NCBI RefSeq assembly: GCF_033473495.1
Contig: NC_088938.1
Location: forward strand, 2,728,001-2,792,000
Direction of reading: 5' to 3'
Source: Cercospora beticola
Lineage: Eukaryota > Ascomycota > Dothideomycetes > Mycosphaerellales > Mycosphaerellaceae
DNA length: 64,000 nucleotides
Positions within the stretch are counted from its first letter, which is position 1, and every line of letters starts with the position of its first letter. Below are positions 22,301 to 35,600 of this stretch, in pieces. The notes beneath the pieces are model-generated. The model searched no databases. It was not told the DNA's origin and was given only the letters and a program-made list of their open reading frames with translations. The position numbers and the translations under genes were made by a program.

Positions 22301-25300
22301 GCGCTCCCATGATGATGACTAAGGGAGATTTCGAAACGCTTATAGCCCTTGGTTCTGTCGGAGCGGGGAGACAGTGGTGGCGGGGCTGGCCGAGTGAACG
22401 GAGGCTGGCTGGCTGACTGGCGTCGACGCTCTCGGGGCCACAACACCACCAACACTACGGTTGAACACGAGCGCACACGCGGAGGTCGCTGAGACGGTCA
22501 TTTAGATGGATGCACCGTGGTGTTTGATCGTGCAATACGCGGTGTTCTGGCATAGGACCAGTTCCGAGCAAATGCAGACCAGGAAATGGAGTTTGGCCGT
22601 GGCTGGCATGCCACTCCTCCCACCATGACAACGCCGTTGGCGCTTCTGCTAAATCGCTCAGACACATTGGACAATCATTTGATCGTGTAGACGATGGCAG
22701 TGTAGACAACGTGGTGGTATGCGCCTGCGGAGCGGCGATGCAGTACAGGCGGCGCAGGTCTGGTATCGCGTTTCTGCGGCCACAGCTTCGGCCATAGCAA
22801 AACCACAGTCGGCTCGATCGATGTCTGAGACCCTCTGCGAGCGCTCCCCAAGCTTCGTAGAATGAGAGAGCGGATTGTTTTAGGCTGGGGCACACGAGGT
22901 GGCGATTTGCGGCCATGGATGCGCGAATCAGCCGGTGCTCCTTGCGGAGCGAGCCTGGTAGCAAAAGACTTCCGCCTCCAGCATCGAAAATAACACGACT
23001 GTTCTCGCTTGCCGTGTGGTCTCATGCGTATCGAGAACGTACAAAACACCGCGCTGAAGCAGCCAGTCAGTTGTCTCAGCTCGCAATGCTCGGTATGGCG
23101 CTTTGCGCCCGCCATGGGGCATCATCCCTGGCGGCGAGTGAATCGCACGGCGGTACCAACCACCACACACAGCAACAACCCACGATAATCATCGCCGCGA
23201 GGACAGTCACACGCGGAGGGCCTACCGCTTGTCGAGCTCAAGCAACCGGCGACTTATCAAACGCCATGAGACCCATCGTGGCGATTTGCGACCGTCATGA
23301 GGAAAACCGGTCCTTGCGGCATGGGCTACGGCGACTGTTCCGAACAGTATCCCTACAGCATTCCGGCGATTACAGTTCTCGAACAACGACCGAATGGCTC
23401 AATGCCGATGAACCCGTCCCCCGAACGATCACGACGACCCTCGATTGATGGCGGACCTCGAACACGTCCACGACGGATCGCCGATACCCGCGAATACCAA
23501 ACTCCAGCCGCCATGCCGAAACGACCGGCGCGATGTTGTAGGCCGGAATACTTGACGTATTTATTTGAGAGCGGCATAGGCTGCCGGCGGTTGGCCTCAA
23601 CAACACATATCACTGGCGGATCCACGGTGATCACGGCCTGAAGTGTCGAATAGACGGCTTGGAACACGCGCATCCATCCGTGGAGCGAGCACGATGATAC
23701 ACGCGAACGATAGCGGGCCTTAATGACATCCGCAGCGGAATACCGACGCTCAAGAACACCACCCTCAGCAGGAGCCCAGCGTATGAGACGCCACCATTGG
23801 CAGCACCCAGATGGTCGACAAACCACCACCACGCTATTCTTACCATGGCCTTCGCCAGCACAGAGCAGGCGCGGTGGCAGCAAAAGAAGGACAGCGATGG
23901 GTTTGTGCGTGCGATACATCATCACAAGGCAGTCGAGGCACTCGGTGCATGTGGGATACAATTTTCCATATCCGGTAGGATGGAGGCTGCGGTCTCGAGG
24001 AAGACGATGGGTTGAACAGAGGACATCGGCTCGCACGATCGCAGGTTGGCGATCGGGCATGGAAGCAATGGGACCACGTCGCCGATTGGGGAAGACAAGC
24101 CCCAGTACCGCATAGTCTGCACCGTGGACACGAGCTAGATGGTTGTCGGATATCATGATCTTGACCAGTCGCATTGGTGGCTTTCGTGTTTCTCGTCGAC
24201 CAAGTCAACGTACCCACAGTGCGGATATGTTGGTACCAAGCCAAGCAACGCAATGAAGTTCGGATGCGCCAGTGCTGGTTGCGAAACATATCTTCCGAGA
24301 AAAAGCGACCTCGCGGGGTGCCCTGCAAGATGGCCATAACGCAGCCCCAAACTCAAGCGACTTTTTCCGTTCGCTGGTACAGAGACAAAGGCCATTGAGC
24401 GTGAGACCATGCATGTTCGGATTTGGCTGTAGCCCAGAAAGCTGTCGACCGCAAGTGCAAGCTTGAGGATGCGAAGGGCAACCCACGTAGAGCAAGAATA
24501 TGCTCTGCGCCAGATCTTTGTCAAAGCAACTAAGAGATCGGACAATGATGACCATGTCCCTGCGCTGCGTCGCTTGGAGATGAACAAAGGATGGTTCACG
24601 AGGCACCCTGCCCATCTCCGATCTGGACTGTGGACATGCTGCCCGAAAGCCCGCCAATCATTTCTCGACCGCGGTGGCGCTGACGATCTCAGTGAATTCA
24701 TATCCAGTGAGGACAATCAAGAGCTTCGAACAACATGCTGGTCTCGGTCTCGGCCACATATTCAGAATGTGAAGTACGTACGAGCAATGTCGAATATCGC
24801 CAACAGCCCTTGCTCAGTTCGCGAGGTCGCTTGGTCAAAGGCCAGTATGTCCAAGATACACGACGTTGGGCAACCAGAACCCATTTGCGTCGTCTGGAAC
24901 ATGCTCCGGTCTTTTTACAGTATGTTGTGGCAAGAACCAGCTGCGGAAGTGCGAGACGCACGTGCGATCTGAGCTACACTCTGGGACCGTATTGCCAGCA
25001 CATCGGAAGATATTTCCAGCGTCAAGGAGGCTTGTACCTCAACATATCCTCCCGGTGGTAGCTGCTTGAGCCTGTCAACGTTTCTCAACTGCGAAGCTTC
25101 GACTGAGATCAACGACGATGTTGTTGAATTCCCCCTGGCTTCTGGAGTTTGGACCTGCGTGCAGGCCTTGCGGACGCGGAAATGAAATGCCCTTTCAGCT
25201 GTCCAACATATGTTCAATGGCTCGGGAAACTCGATGCCAGCGGACCTTCGTCGCATGAATTACGCTGCGCTGTACCTTCGTGAACGTGTGCTGGGCTTCG

Positions 25301-27699
25301 TGATACGAGTGGCTGCCCGGAAGCCACCCTCGTACGTATATTGTCTCCAGTGTAGGTACCCGTACTGGATACGACTGTCGAGACTTGTCTCATAAATCTG
25401 CTGTCCGGGAAGTCCTTCGGCTCAGGTTCTCGGCTTTGATGGACATCGATGTACAGTATGTGCTTCGGCCTCGGGCACAGATGATTGCCATGGCCTTTTA
25501 GAGAACATCATCATCGGCATTCTTGCAGCACCTCATCTCATCGGAACCGAGCTTCGCCCAACATTCAATGCTGCGAGCACCTCATGCGGGACGGTATGAG
25601 CTCACCAGGAATGACGCGATTTGGCTCTGCTGCCATGAGTATCATTGATTGATGCAAATGGAAGTGTTGCCGTCATCCAGCATGGTCGCTGAATAAGTGG
25701 ACCACGGACTATCAGCCTGGAAAGGAATCACGTCCTACTGCAAAGATGAGGTTGAGCTCACTTCCAATTGGCCTCTCATGTCTCGGCTCCGGTTGCATTT
25801 TCGCAATGTGAAAGCTTTGGCTGCTGGTCTCTCCGCCACCTTCTGGGCCACGGTACCAGCTTGTACAAGCTCAAACCTGGACCATATTTCTTCGCAATTG
25901 TGCTCCAGGTTGTCACATCGGTCCCTAGAACCAGCAGATACAGCATCAACATGCTCGTGGCTCCGCTTCTCCGCCTCTTGTATGATGACTTTCGGTCACT
26001 TGTCTATTCATCGAGATGTATCTCTCAGCTCTCATGCTGCCGGATTGCTAAGGTCAAGACCGGCCGCAGGCTGGCTCTTTCTTTGCTTAGCCAACAACAT
26101 CCTGAGCGAGAGCAGAATGGAGGCATGTCCATAAAGCCGCTCATGGCAGTACTGGAAATGTGATCTCTGACAGGCTCGCGGACCCGGCCTCTGGTTATTT
26201 CTCGATGAAAGACCACAAGGCTTCGAATGCCATAGTCCCGCTAGGCTTTGTATCAGGCCAAGAGATATTGCTCCTAGCTTCCTCGCTCTTGAGCTGCAAC
26301 GCTGCCGCAAGCAATCTCTCCTTGTTCTCTTCCTGGTACTCCAGAAATCAGACGGATGTACCTTCGCAAGCCGCCGGCGACAGCTGTCGTCAAATGCCGC
26401 GCCGATGCTCAGTCCAGCCAATTGCATACTGAGGTTGCCACCACGGAGGCTCTACGATGTCCCGTGTGTTCGAACGAAGATGTCGGAACATGATCGGACG
26501 TATGCCAGGGTGGTTGTACGCAACTTGAATGAGCCTCCAGCCTGCAGCGCATTACGCTAGCCGATGCACTGGCATCTGCTTGCTGATCGGTAGCGTCACT
26601 GCGGTCCCACGACATGCAAAGCTTTGTCCGTGGCACTCTGCCATTTTGTTCGATTGCCGTCCGAGAGACTGTACAGCAAACATCCACCGTTGTCATCCTG
26701 TCTGCCGTCCAGTATGCATCTTTAAGCCAGCTCTTCGATACCTCCGCAGCCCTGCTCTTGCAATCATGGGAATTCATCCACGCCAAAGCGTTGCCGGGGG
26801 CTGCTGTGTCCTGGCAGCACAATGTGCACTGCGCTACGCAGTTCATAGACTGGTGCACTCAGCGACGTGCGACAAGGGCTACACAGCCTTCAAGCTCTAT
26901 CCGCTGCTTTGCTCGCCCAACTCTTCCGCTGCACTCCATCGCTGTAGCAGGTTGTTCAGGCCTCTACAGGCTGAAACGACGCCGACTACTGGCGCCCGAC
27001 ACCGCTTGTAGCCATCAAGCAACCCTTTGCCACACCTTACAGCTTCAGCCGGGAGTCTTCTCGTGGACTTCTCCACGGCCTGCTGTCTCATCGAGGATGA
27101 ACGATAGTGTGAGCCTCGTTCTCCAGAGGCGTATCAATGTCCGTTCGCCTTCCTCATCCGCAGCGCTTGGGTTTGGCCTTCATACTGTTGTATTACCTGA
27201 TTCTATGCTGTCTTTTCCGAGGGACTCCCAAGCAATTCCCGTGCTATTTCACCCTATTCAGGATACCTTTTCGATCGGTGAGGGTGCGCAACGTCTCTAT
27301 GGGCCGGAAGGGGCGATCGTGGTGCTGGCGGACGCATATTGGCCGGCGGTCTCGTGTTGGACGGAGTTTTGGTTTTGTTCGCGAGGCTGGCGGAGCCTTC
27401 GTTGTAGTTCGTTTGCGCTCAATGGCAGTGATGGGTTCGATGGCGGTCGTCGTGCGCGTATGGTCCTCGTCGCCGCGATCGTTTTCGCTGTGGTGGTGCT
27501 CGCCGCGATGGTGTTCGCCGTGGTGATGGGTCTCGATAGCCGCCAGCCCTGATACCATCCATCGAATCATCGCCATGATCCGCCGATGAGGAAGAACCTA
27601 CCCGCTTCGGCGGTGGTGCCATGGTCAGCCGCAATAGCGCTGTTGCCATAACGAGGGGATCTGTCCTGCAACGCTCATGGTTGTCAGCGCTATGGTGAG

Positions 27700-28620
27700 G
27701 CGTTCAGGATACCATTGCGTGTGCGCATCCTCCGCTCTGGGCCTTTGGAACCCATCAATCATCGCCGTCGTCGCTATGCGCTTTGTCGATCGCTGTCCAG
27801 CCAGACAGCGGCCCTCAGTAAGCACTGGAAGCAGGGAGATGCGTCCCCAAGCTCCGAAATCACGTTTCGGCGGCCGGAAGAGGCTTTGAGAGCCTTTCCT
27901 GCGGTCTCCATGATAGTCAGTGTCGCATGACGCCGCTCAAGATACCATTGCGCGTGTACAGCCTCGGTGCCGGCTCTCCAAGTTGCTGGAACTGAAACCT
28001 TTTGTTATCGTTGTCGTTGTGATGCGCACCTGTGACGGCCTCTCGGCCAGGTCGCAACACCTCCATGGGCGATGGGAGCGGAGAAATGGCCTCTCAGGCC
28101 TTGAACACCAGCTTCGGCGTCCGAGGCAGGCGTTACGAGCTTGCTCTGCGATGACCGTCATGATCAGTGTTAGTCAATGCCGCCCGGGAAACCACCTACA
28201 CCGCGCGAGGCCAGCCTCGGGACCAGACCTCCGGGCAGCATTGAGCGCCATGGTCATCCTTGCTCTGCGCTGACCGCTACAAAGGCAGATAGAAAAACCT
28301 GGCCAGGCACTGGCGGCGCAGCGATGGTCACTCAAGCTCCAGCGCTCGATCTCTGCGCGGCCATGGTAGGCCCGTCGAAGCATGTTCTGCAATACCTGTA
28401 ATGCTCAGCACCGATTGGGACTGCTCGAGACATCATCGCTCGTGTTGAACCTCCGCACTAGACACCCGGACAGTCCCATCATCGTCTTTGTCACCGCCGC
28501 CACCGCCGCTATACGATGCGCTGGCCGCTTCTCAGATGCACAGCAGCCCCTGAACGGGCGCTGGCTCAGCATCGATGGCCTCGGAAGGTCAGAACTACGG
28601 TCTTGATGGCAGAGGCGGTC
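27700..28620. repeat. diverged tandem repeats of about 240 bp
   Basis: Copy A (about 27705-27930) and copy B (about 27933-28175) share AAGATACCATTGCG-type starts (A has one change), a middle of the type TCGT(C/T)GT..ATGCGC, and the end CTCTGCGATGACCGTCATGA-like in B against CTGCGGTCTCCATGATAGTC in A. A partial third copy ends near 28275 (CTTGCTCTGCGCTGACCG), and a fourth is likely at about 28420-28620. Boundaries are approximate. Confidence 0.55.
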
Positions 28621-29016
28621 AATAAAACCTGAGATTGGGAGTCGTGAACCATGCGACAAACACCATGGCGCCCGCAAAGTAATTGGCGGTCACGATTCGG
28701 ACATAAAGGCAAATTTATCATCATCTGTGCCAATGTCGTGCTTACAAGCTGTCAATGCGATCCTACATGAACGTGAAGCTGCTGGAGCTAGCCATGGTTG
28801 GCTCACAGGCTATACAGCAAACTCCTGAGTGACAAAACAAGCTTGGGCCGGGCACATGCTGCAGGCAGACGAAAATTTTGACATGAGGACGGGCTATTTT
28901 TACGGACGCTGACAGCATAAATCGGTACTCAGCAGGCGTAATGAGTCGCAAAGGGCATCTAGATCCTCTCCGAGCACTCGCAGGTCCACGACCGCGAATA
29001 CACGATGAGAAAAAAG

Positions 29017-29715
29017 TTGCGGACGCAGGCCGGCGACAGTGCGAAGGCCGACTGCATCCTTGTGTTTTCCAAAGAGTCGAAGCTGTCAAGTGCTGCCGAT
29101 CCGTAGACCAACAGACTTGAAAGACAACAAATACTTGATCAGGAGCTTCTGGCTCTGGCAATGGCTGACCTTCGAAAGAAAAAGAGAAGTCGTTGGTCAA
29201 GCTCAGAAGGTGACTTTTTATGCCCTGATTTCGCCAAGGAGCTAGTGTGCGGATCACAACACAAGTGCCTAAGGTGTCGATGAAGTCGTGGGTGCCAGCT
29301 TTGCCCTCATGAACGATTTATTGTGCCACGCACATGCTGGCAACAAGAGTGAGCAATGTTGAGGATCTTAGAGTCACTGAGAACAAGCTCGTGTGGTTTG
29401 TGCATCTATCTGGTGGTCGAGTAAAGCGCGGGTCGATGGTTTGGCTGACAGCTGAACGTCGCGTTGGACGACAGCTTCGCCAAGTTCTTTTCAGCTCTCG
29501 AATGGCGGCACACGCTGCGTGCGGCCAGTCGAAATCCCGACCACGACCCTTGCCGCAGTCACAGTGTCGGCCATGGCCGTGCAGTCCTTTCTCCAAGCCC
29601 CTGCGATGTTGCAGTTGGCAATGATGAAAGATGATCGGGCGCATACCGGCGACAGTGCAAAGGCTCGGCAGCAGTACCCTTGAGTTTCCAAAGATTCCTC
29701 TCGCGATGCTAAAGC
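29017..29715. repeat. pair of diverged direct repeats, about 620 bp apart
   Basis: Segments at about 29028-29085 and 29648-29700 share GCCGGCGACAGTGCGAAGGC against ACCGGCGACAGTGCAAAGGC, then CCTTG and GTTTTCCAAAGA against GAGTTTCCAAAGA in the same order and spacing. Confidence 0.6.
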
Positions 29716-29876
29716 ACCCGAGAAAGTGTGTTCCTCAAGTACCTGACAAACAGAAGACTGTTAGTGCAGCACCTGAACGACGTCGATGACCATGCATGGA
29801 GCAATGGTAAAGGCGGCTCTGGCGTGGCATTGGCAGTCTGGCTCTGGTGTCGGGTCCTGGTACCGGCGCTGGCGCG

Positions 29877-30905
29877 CCGGCTGGAGAGAAAAGGAAGAGA
29901 GTTGAGCGAGGAAGAAAGGGCTTTAAGTACCCCAGCAACAGCGGAAACGCGCTAACGACGGGGTCGCCCGCACGACTGTGCTGCCTCAGGGTGCTGTGTA
30001 CGGTTCATCTACGGCAGGCAGACAAGTGAGGCTCAGTCTGGGTGCTGTGCAATGATTGTGTGGCGCTGGAGCTGTCCTGGACGTCCGAAGACCCCAATAG
30101 CTTCCCGTGCCTTCGAGGTTGCAAGCTGGAGGAGTTCAAGGCATGCCACAAAGACACAGGTACATCAGGTGCTCCATGAGCGCGAGCCTGCGAAGGAACG
30201 CTGCCGGCGAGCAGTACAGCCGACTTGTGGTGGTGAGGACTCTATGTGTGCCGTCACCAGTAGGATCATGCACCGCCTCATGCATGGGCGCAAGACAGCG
30301 CTCAGTCGATTCTGCCCGTGATGAGCAGCTGCTGATGACTGAACCGACGTAGCTTGCCTTGTCGTCAGGTGCGCATGATGCGCATGGTGCGCGACTGGGC
30401 GCTCTCGCGGCCATGAGCACATTCTTACATGTTCCTGAATCAGACTGGTAATGAGATCTTCGAAGGCCCCTTCTTTGAGCAGCGGCCTACTGGCGACTGA
30501 GCAATGAAAGAGTTTTGAGTCGACCGCGAGCTGCTAGCTGCTAGCAACCAAAGGAGCAACCAAGAAAGCAAGCGAGCGGCGACGAGCTGACATCAAAAAT
30601 TTTGCCTCAGAGGGCCCCTTGAGGTTGGCAAGGCCTCAAGCGACACTCCTCTCGAGGCACCGGATTCATGAGCTCAGTGCTTCGAGGCCCACCCAGTCAC
30701 CTGGGCAGACGGAGACTTGATGCGATGGGAAGGGTCGCATGAAGAGAAAAGAAGAAGTTTGATGAAGAGGGGCGGGTACTTATAGCGGAGGCGATGGCGA
30801 GAACGCGCTAGTGAGATCAACAAGTTCTCAGCCAATAGCGCTCATCTACACAAACGTGTTGCCTGAGGGTGCTCTGGGCGTTTCGTCAGTGCCAACCATG
30901 TGAGA
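29877..30905. repeat. pair of diverged direct repeats, about 860 bp apart
   Basis: Segments at about 29885-30030 and 30747-30905 share, in order, a GAGAGAAAAGGAAGA-type purine tract, AACGCGCTA, and (C)TGTGCTGCCTCAGGGTGCT against CGTGTTGCCTGAGGGTGCT, then an AAGTGAGGC/ATGTGAGAGG end. No coding content recognised in either copy. Confidence 0.55.
30618..30640. repeat. short inverted repeat (hairpin)
   Basis: CTTGAGG at 30618..30624 and its exact reverse complement CCTCAAG at 30634..30640 are separated by 9 nt. It is short enough to be chance; no function implied. Confidence 0.35.
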
Positions 30906-32680
30906 GGGTCCGAGTATCTTCGGGAGCACTCTCGAGCGCTGTTGGGGCCAGAGAATTTCCTAGAAAAATCTCTGCCCCTTCGTGAGCGAGGGCGAAGACT
31001 CGTGAAGCGCCACAGTGGGGTGGTAACAATTCCAAACCTTCCGATCATGGATATGATGAAGGGAATCCTGCCGATGAGGAATGGCGGGCCTCGAGAGGCA
31101 GTGATTGCACGGCTGCCTTCACCACCAGATTGCCGAACCACCGCACGCGATGGTGCAAGGCGCTCCTCGTTTCATCTTACTCGTTGCCTCCAGCCGGTTC
31201 TGACATTTACGGTCGTGAAGAACCTGCTGCATTCGTTTCACCGAAAGTCTCGCCCATGACGCTGCCAGTGGATGAGCCTGCAATACCGCAGGTGCACCTC
31301 TTTGGCGTGCAAACACGCCAGGTAGACCAGCAGGGACGACAGAGCTTCGCAGACCTTCAGTTCGCCATCTCACGACTCCTCGCTCTCAATGTGACTGGTC
31401 GATGGCCATTGCGAGTCCGTCAGCTCAATGGACGCCTACCCTCGATTGACAGCAGTTGCCTCAAAGCACCCAGCAGGCGTTGTCGACCTCCATCCTACGG
31501 CTGCGGGCAAAACTGTTCTCGAAGCCGCGCACCATCGCGACTCCCAACCGCGGCAACTTGCACTTGCACTTGATTCTCGCAGATGACCCGAGCGCCAGAC
31601 CCCCTCCAACAGCGCCGCGAACCACCAAGCCGCAGTACGCCATACCTTGAGCTGCCACAACGCAACGCGGCATCCGCCTGTCAGAGAAGGAGACAGGTCA
31701 CTACAGGTTCCAGATGTCGAGGCCAGCACTAGACAAAGTACACGAGGTGTCACGGCAACACTATAAGAGACTCAGTCATGATGCCTGAAGGAGTCAGAGG
31801 TAGGTCGGCCTGGTAAGGACACTCCTTCCACATTCTACACTGCCCGAACTTCCCTTCACCATCTTCAGTCCCAGCGTTGTCAACCTGGTCACCAAATGCC
31901 TAGGCGCAGTATTGGCTACGAGCGTGCTCAGAGCACGCGCAGCCCGGATATAGGTCAATCACAAGCGAAACTGACATCGCAGTGAAGCAATGATCACAGT
32001 TTCCCTTTGGTCACTCCATGAACACTTCCTTTTCCGCCTTCCTACCGAATCGAATCACCAATCCAACTCCGCACGAACGAGCATTGAACACATCGCACCG
32101 CTCACTTCGTGGATGAAAAAGACTGCCCCAGCATTGCGCAAGAGGAACACGTGCATGCAGGACGTCGCTTGCTCCACAATGCCTTCAAATGTGTGCTGCG
32201 TCGGAGAATGATCACGAGCGAGGATTCTTCATGATAGATCGTGCAGGATGGAAAAGCAGCTCGTGAGAGTGTTCAAACCGATGGCTGTTCACGACACAGG
32301 ATACTCGGTACTGAGCAGAGTGGCTCCCAGAGCACGAACAGCACTGTGTCTCGTACAACACCGAATGATTGTCAAGATCCGCCACACGGCATGAACAATG
32401 CGGGGGATGTGAAGTTGGGGCAGCATGAACGACCCACAACAGCTCCTCACAATTGGAGGAAAATCCGCAAGCGGCAGCGGAAAAGCAATCTTTATCCGCA
32501 CACCCGATACCGCCATATGCCGGCCCAGCGCCACGCAACACTCCCTCCCGCCCCCACAATCTTCCATATAGACCCAAAGCAGATTGTGTCTGGGGACGAA
32601 AAGCATCGCGATAGCATTATAGTTCGACCTTGTACATGCTCAGCAAAAGCCAAGAGTATTCACTCGTTTGATACAGCATC

Positions 32681-35600
32681 ATGGCGGCACAAGTCTTGAA
32701 GCAACCACAAATCCACCAGAGCACAAGCAAGAGCGCTGTCAGCATTTCAAATGAGGAGATCAAAGCTCCAGTGTTAGAGGATGCTACCCCAAGAACAGTT
32801 GACGAATTGATTAAACTTCGGACTCTCCAAAAAGGCAGCGACGACCCGATAATCAGCTATCCCAACGAGGGCACACAGTACATCGACTATTCGATCAAAG
32901 ACATCGATCATCTGATCGAGCAAGCAGCATGTGTTTACGCAACGACAGTAAAGCAGCGACTAAAGTCAAGTGACCCTGTCCAAACAATCGCATTTCTTGG
33001 CGACTCAGATCTTGGGTACCTCATTTCATTCCTCGCAATATCTCGGCTTGGCCACACAGCACTTCTGCTCTCGACGAGAATCACTGGAGAAGCGTGCGAG
33101 CATCTCATCAACTCTTGCAAAGCGACAACTTTGATCATTCATCCTTCATACGCTCCGGCAGCAGCATCGATCAAGGCCAACATCCCGGCTCTCAAGCTCG
33201 CCAATATTCTCGACAGCAGAACACTACAAGGTCAATCAGCACGATTGCCGCAGGCTTACCTTGACCTTGATCAAGAGACTCACAATCAATCTTTCATCAT
33301 CCACTCGAGTGGTTCCACCGGTCTTCCAAAGCCCATCTTCCAAACACACAAGGCATCGCTGTACACATATTCAGGGAGCTTCGGTCTTGTCGGCCACATC
33401 ACTCTCCCGCTATACCACAATCATGGCATCGCCTGCACCTTTCGCGGAGTCTACGCTCGCAAGAAGATTTACTTGTACAACGCACGACTACCCTTAGCTT
33501 CCCAGCATCTTCTCGCCACCCTGCGGGAGCACCCCGACATCAAGATATTGTACGGAGTCCCGTATGCTCTCAAGCTTCTTGCCGAAACAGAGGAAGGATG
33601 TCGACTGTTGAGCCGATTGGACATTGTCATGTTCGGCGGGTCCGCATGCCCAAAACCTGTGGGCGACAGTCTGGTTGCCAACGGCGTCCGTCTCGTGGGA
33701 CATTATGGCGCAACCGAAGTTGGGCAGCTCATGACTTCGTTCCGTGACTTCGACAATGACAAGCAGTGGGATTGGCTCCGCGTTCCAGAGTACCTGCTGC
33801 AATTCTTGAGTATGGAAGAAAGAGGTCCAGGACTGTGGGAACTCTGCGTCAAGAAAGGCTGGCCATCGAAAGTGGCGACGAATCGTGATGATGGTTCGTA
33901 TGCGACCAAGGATCTTTTCGAGAAACACCCTACAATGGAGAACACTTGGAGATACTACGCACGGCTGGACGATACGATTGTGCTGGAGAATGGCGAGAAG
34001 GCAAACCCTCTGTTAGTGGAAGGCATATTGAGACACAACCGGAATGTGGCGGAAGCCATCGTTTTCGGTGCTGGAAAGTCGCAGCTTGGAGCGTTCATCA
34101 TTCGAAAGACCGAGAGCGACCTCTCTGATGAGGACATCATCAACTCTGTCATGCCTGCTATCGAAGAAGGAAATCTCTCGCTGCCAGCATACGGTCAACT
34201 ATCACGAGACGTGGTTCGAGTTCTGCCAGCAGACACGGAGTACCGGAAGACGGACAAAGGCACTGTGATTCGAGCTGCATTCTACCGGGACTTTGCGAAG
34301 CAGATCGATGATATGTACGTGGAAGAAGCTAAAGGGTCTTTGAAACTGGAACGACAAGAGCTGTTAGCTTTGCTGCGCAAGGAGGTCACTTCGAGGTTGA
34401 GGATCGAAGTCAACTTTGAAGACGATACGGATCTCTTCAGCTTGGGCATTGACTCTTTGCAATCGATTCAGATCCGAAGTGTCATTGTCAAGACTCTGGA
34501 TTTAGGAGGCGCGGAACTTGGGAGAAACTTTGTCTTCGACTTTCCCACGCTTGAGCAGATGGCCAACGAGCTTCTTCGACTACAGTCTGGCGAATCACAA
34601 ACACAGAAAATAAGCATCGAAGATCAGATGGCCGCATTGGTGGAGGAGTACAGCTCATTTGAGACCCATAAGCCCGTACAACGCGAATGGGATGGCGACT
34701 ACATCGTGGTTACAGGAGCAACTGGATCCCTCGGAGCGCATGTCGTCTCACGCCTCGCAAACAAAGACACAGTGAGGAAGATATATTGTCTCGTTCGAGC
34801 ATCCTCGCTATCTGCCGCACAAACCCGTGTCCAAGAATCTCTTCAAGCCCGACAACTTCACAACACCATATCATCGCAAACCTGGCAAGAGAGAATCGTT
34901 TGTCTCCCATCAGACTTCAGCTCCACCACTCTCGGTCTCACAGAAGAACAATACACCTCCATTGCATCCGATGTCACACACACCCTTCACCTCGCCTGGT
35001 CCGTCAACTTCAACAAGAATCTGCAAAGTTTCAGCGCCGACTGTCTTGGAGGCGTTCAAAACCTCATCAACCTCTGTCTGAAGTCCCAACGTCCCCAGCC
35101 GGCAACCTTCAACTACTGCTCCTCGGTCAGCGCCACAGTCCGCACTCCTGGTGGCTTCGTGCCCGAGACTCTTCCCGAATCTTACGCCTGTGCGCAGGGC
35201 ATGGGCTATGCACAATCGAAACTCGTGGCAGAGAACATCTGTGACCGAGCAGCGAAGGCTGCCGGCATCAAGGCGAGGGTCCTTCGCGTGGGACAAGTGA
35301 TAGGAGATACGGAACGTGGAATCTGGAACTCTACAGAAGCAATTCCGATGATATTTCAAACGGCGAAAACAGTCGGAGTTTTGCCTGCTCTGGATGAGAG
35401 GCCCGCTTGGTTGCCCGTCGATACAGTGGCGCAAGGCTTTATTGACATCAGTTTGGCGACTTCTGAGGAGCCCTCAGGCTCTGCTTCCTTCACGAACATT
35501 GTGAATCCGAAGACGGTTCATTGGACTGAAGACCTTTTGCCGCTCTTGAAGGAGGCCGGAGTGGAGTTTGAGGCTGTAGGACAAAGAGAGTGGATCAAGA

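Larger units (their letters stand above)
18299..32680. other. 14.4-kb gene-poor region with decayed repeats
   Basis: Many open frames of 60-310 codons exist on both strands, but none shows family motifs, consistent splice structure or protein-like composition. The longest (26614..27552, 312 codons; 23353..24174, 273 codons) are Ser/Arg/Cys-rich as random frames in GC-balanced DNA are. Base composition is close to that of the flanks, with no RIP-like AT blocks. It contains several diverged repeats listed separately. No transposase, reverse transcriptase or LTR seen. Confidence 0.6.

Noticed and set aside
23353..24174. 273-codon minus-strand open frame
   Set aside because: No family features; several overlapping frames of similar length in the same GC-balanced DNA.
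26614..27552. 312-codon plus-strand open frame
   Set aside because: Cys/Ser/Arg-rich random-looking composition, no motif, and competing frames on the other strand of equal quality.
27244..27649. His/Arg-rich minus-strand frames suggesting an SR-type protein
   Set aside because: The composition comes from a trinucleotide-like repeat (GGTG/CGCCG tracts) and the frames overlap each other without a clear splice join.
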